Source of the DNA: Pavlovales sp. CCMP2436
Lineage: Eukaryota; Haptophyta; Pavlovophyceae; Pavlovales
Direction of reading: 5' to 3'
Length of the DNA stretch: 18,766 nucleotides
Assembly: GCA_026770615.1 (NCBI GenBank)
Contig: MU631571.1
Coordinates: 62,898 to 81,663, forward strand
Positions 17,174-18,766 of this stretch are shown here, in pieces (the first letter of the stretch is position 1; every line of letters begins with the position of its first letter). The notes beneath the pieces are model-generated. The model saw only the letters and a list, made by a program, of their open reading frames with translations. It was not told the DNA's origin and made no database searches. The position numbers and the translations under genes are program-made.

Positions 17174-17456
17174 CGCGGTATCGCATCACTCTCGGGGGCC
17201 GTCACAAGGTTTTTATTTTATTTTTTAACAAGGGGAGGGGGGGGCAGTCACATGAAAAAGAAGGAGACATAAGTCACCCCCCCCCCCCGCCCGCCCGCCC
17301 GCGGCATCGCATCGCGCCCGAGGGCCGTCACGCAATTTTTATATATATATATATATTATTACAGGGAGGGATGGGGGGCAGTCACACGAAGGAGAAGGAA
17401 AAACAAAGTCCCACCTGCCCCCCCTCGCGGTATCACATCGCGCTCGAGGGCCGTCA
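17174..17456. repeat. ~125-bp tandem repeat, three copies
   Basis: GCGG(T/C)ATCGCATC...CGGGGGCCGTCA-type blocks occur at 17174-17205, 17300-17331 and 17425-17456. GGGCAGTCACA(C/T)GAA also repeats between them. On the minus strand the block is TGACGGCCCTCGAGCGCGAT, part of the exon 17484-17415. The other two copies lack a usable acceptor. Confidence 0.85.
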
Positions 17457-17484
17457 GGAACTCCCCAATCGCCGCGCCCACATC
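17415..17484 (-). CDS. Exon, version 2 of a triplicated set
   Basis: Acceptor CTCAAGCAG after a long CT-rich tract, donor CAG/GTGGGA at 17414, 70 nt, reading DVGAAIGEFLTALERDV then IPRGGA plus one base. Same entry and exit phase as the exons at 17707-17665 and 17008-16951. Confidence 0.5.
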
Positions 17485-17664
17485 CTGCTTGAGCCGCAGT
17501 ATCATTTCATATTTGAAGTGGGGAGGAGGGAGGGAGGAGGTCAGGGTTTGCAGAATGTGCAGATCCGTGCGATCCCTGCGCCCCCATCAAGCGAGCCGCT
17601 GTATCATTTTTATCATGATTGAAGTATAAGAATATTGGAATGACGTACGCTGTGCGCAGCTCAC

Positions 17665-17707
17665 CGAGCCTACCCCTTTTCACGGGGGCGGCTGCTATCT
17701 CCTTCCC
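17665..17707 (-). CDS. Exon, version 1 of a triplicated set
   Basis: Acceptor GTGGCAG, donor GTGAGC at 17664, 43 nt, reading GKEIAAAPVKRGRL plus one base. The AAxxVKRGR core matches the exon at 17008-16951. An alternative acceptor (CTAG, exon from 17733) would add ETPCWESWQ in a different entry phase. Confidence 0.45.
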
Positions 17708-17796
17708 CTGCCACGATTCCCAACAAGGGGTTTCTAGCCGGCCGGACACGGTTCTAGTATCGCAAGCACCTTGCTGCAACGAGTTCGATTGTATTC

Positions 17797-17812
17797 ATTA
17801 TATATATGTATA

Positions 17813-17900
<88 letters not shown>

Positions 17901-17940
17901 ATCTATCTATCTATATATATCTCTATTTATATAAAAAGAT
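17797..17940. repeat. Compound TA, CT and CTAT microsatellite
   Basis: TATATA runs, then about 30 CT dinucleotides, then CTAT tetranucleotides. A heptamer GTAGAAT repeat lies at about 18160-18200. Both are intronic by position. Confidence 0.95.
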
Positions 17941-18205
17941 CAAAATACTACTACTACTGAGAATACTGCGAATGTTAAGAATACTGAGAATACTGAAAAT
18001 AATAGGAATCATACGAATCATAAGAAGAAGAAGGAGGCGGACACCTGCAACGGGAAAAGGATCATATCTTTTAAGCTTGGTACCAGTTAAGTTGCAGGGG
18101 AGAAAAGTGCAGGGAAGAAGGAATTAAGTCATATACACCATACATGTTAAATATAAAGGTAGAATGTAGAATGTAGAATGTAAGATGTAAAATGTAAAAA
18201 TGGAC

Positions 18206-18309
18206 CTCATCGATGACGAGACAAGCGCCCAGGTGCAGCGTGCCCGGCGCCGCGGGGAAAAGGCCGGGCTCGGGCAGCCCAATCTTAAGCGTTGGTGCCG
18301 CGCCGCTGT
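18206..18309 (-). CDS. Exon joined in phase to the right-edge exon
   Basis: Acceptor GCAACGACAG, exon 18309-18206. Two bases complete the codon left by the previous exon, then SGAAPTLKIGLPEPGLFPAA and PGTLHLGACLVIDE, ending before GTCCAT, a weak donor. The composition is that of a folded protein. I do not recognise the family. It exits phase 0, matching the entry phase of all three exons of the triplicated set. Confidence 0.6.
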
Positions 18310-18464
18310 CTGTCGTTGCAATTACAATTATTATAGTTTATTGTAATTTTTTTTTAATTATGAATAGTAATAACTATAAAAATAATTATTCTAAGAACAG
18401 CAATCATAACGATTCGCATTATTGTTATTCGCATAATTGCCCGCAAGTGTGAGGAGCAGCTTAC

Positions 18465-18766
18465 TAAAAGTCTAGCGGTCGAGCTTCTTGCCATCGTTTT
18501 TTTTCACGAATGTCCGGAGTGCGCGGGGCGAGCGATCGAGCTGATCGAACTGCTCGATGATGCGCTCCTCGAACCCCTGTCGATCCGCGATGCGCATGAC
18601 GAAAGAGCCCTGTGCAAAGATCGCTGCAAAGCATTCGTGATCCGAATCGCCGTTGTTGGAGAGCAGCTCGCACCAGCGCACGAGCGCCGCCTCGAAGCTC
18701 GGCTTGTCCAGCCGCGATGCGACGCCGCCACACATGAATGTGACGAACGACTCTGAGCTGAGCCGG
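18465..18766 (-). CDS. Partial exon of the right-edge gene, with an in-frame TAG
   Basis: Runs in from the window edge: SESFVTFMCGGVASRLDKPS, then helical sequence including FEAALVRWCELLSNNGDSDH and FEERIIEQFDQLDRSPRALR, then KKNDGKKLDR, TAG (18474-18472), Thr-Phe and one base before consensus donor GTAAGC at 18464. If TAG is a stop, the coding region ends 9 nt before a perfect donor. If it is sense, the exon leaves phase 1 and the next good exon (18309) enters with exactly two bases. The helical pattern suggests an alpha-solenoid or similar fold, but I cannot name the family. Whether this is the start of the same gene that ends in the OTU domain is inferred from phase continuity. Confidence 0.65.

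Noticed and set aside
1..18766. CRISPR array, operon, prokaryotic promoters or ribosome binding sites
   Set aside because: No spaced short repeats of CRISPR type and no prokaryotic gene layout; the repeats are tandem microsatellites or duplications in intron-bearing DNA.
1..18766. tRNA and rRNA genes, including a tRNA with CUA anticodon
   Set aside because: GTTCGA-type matches (4166, 12152, 15573, 17782) lack the surrounding cloverleaf. The tRNA that a UAG code would need is not in this window.

Overview
The window looks like nuclear DNA of a eukaryotic protist, probably a microalga. GT-AG introns are recognisable, genes are broken into small exons, composition switches between GC-rich exons and AT-rich or microsatellite-rich introns, and the proteins are eukaryotic: a heat-shock-factor-type regulator, a kelch protein, an OTU-type cysteine protease and a retroelement relic. 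A DUF3494 ice-binding protein points to a cold or sea-ice lineage, but that family moves horizontally, so I do not name a taxon. Every gene I can support lies on the minus strand.

Layout by coordinate: 1-230 CA-rich microsatellite; 240-600 a 160-bp tandem repeat carrying two copies of a 74-nt exon; 1190-1431 a possible exon; 1773-2855 a two-exon ice-binding protein with a C-terminal membrane anchor; 3330-3800 repeats; 3956-4440 a duplicated exon-like coding segment of unknown family; 4501-5826 a Pro/Thr/Gln-rich reading frame interrupted only by TAG; 6187-8100 a decayed non-LTR-type retroelement fragment (RNase H plus CPLC-H-C finger); 8100-10200 mostly non-coding, with a 245-bp foldback; 10677-11978 HSF-like gene; 12031-12230 a MITE-like inverted repeat; 12425-13165 kelch gene; 13716 to the right edge a many-exon coiled-coil/Gln-rich gene ending in an OTU domain.

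The main result is a recurring pattern. Reading frames that look genuine by composition, internal repeats, splice phase or family motif are interrupted by TAG and not by TGA or TAA, at places where glutamine is expected. In the Pro-rich frame, two TAG codons align with CAG in a diverged repeat copy. In the OTU domain a TAG follows the catalytic Cys. In the right-edge gene a TAG lies 6 nt upstream of a phase-matched splice donor. This fits UAG being read as Gln in this nuclear genome (or frequent readthrough). Pseudogenisation is the competing explanation. UAA is less clear: it ends the ice-binding protein, but also interrupts the retroelement relic.

The second theme is repeated local tandem duplication across intron-exon junctions, which generates extra splice sites and sets of phase-equivalent exons (three 3n+1 exons at 16951-17707, two 74-nt exons at 338-570). 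These look like raw material for alternative, possibly mutually exclusive, exons.

All exon joins were made by eye from splice consensus and phase; none is supported by transcript data.
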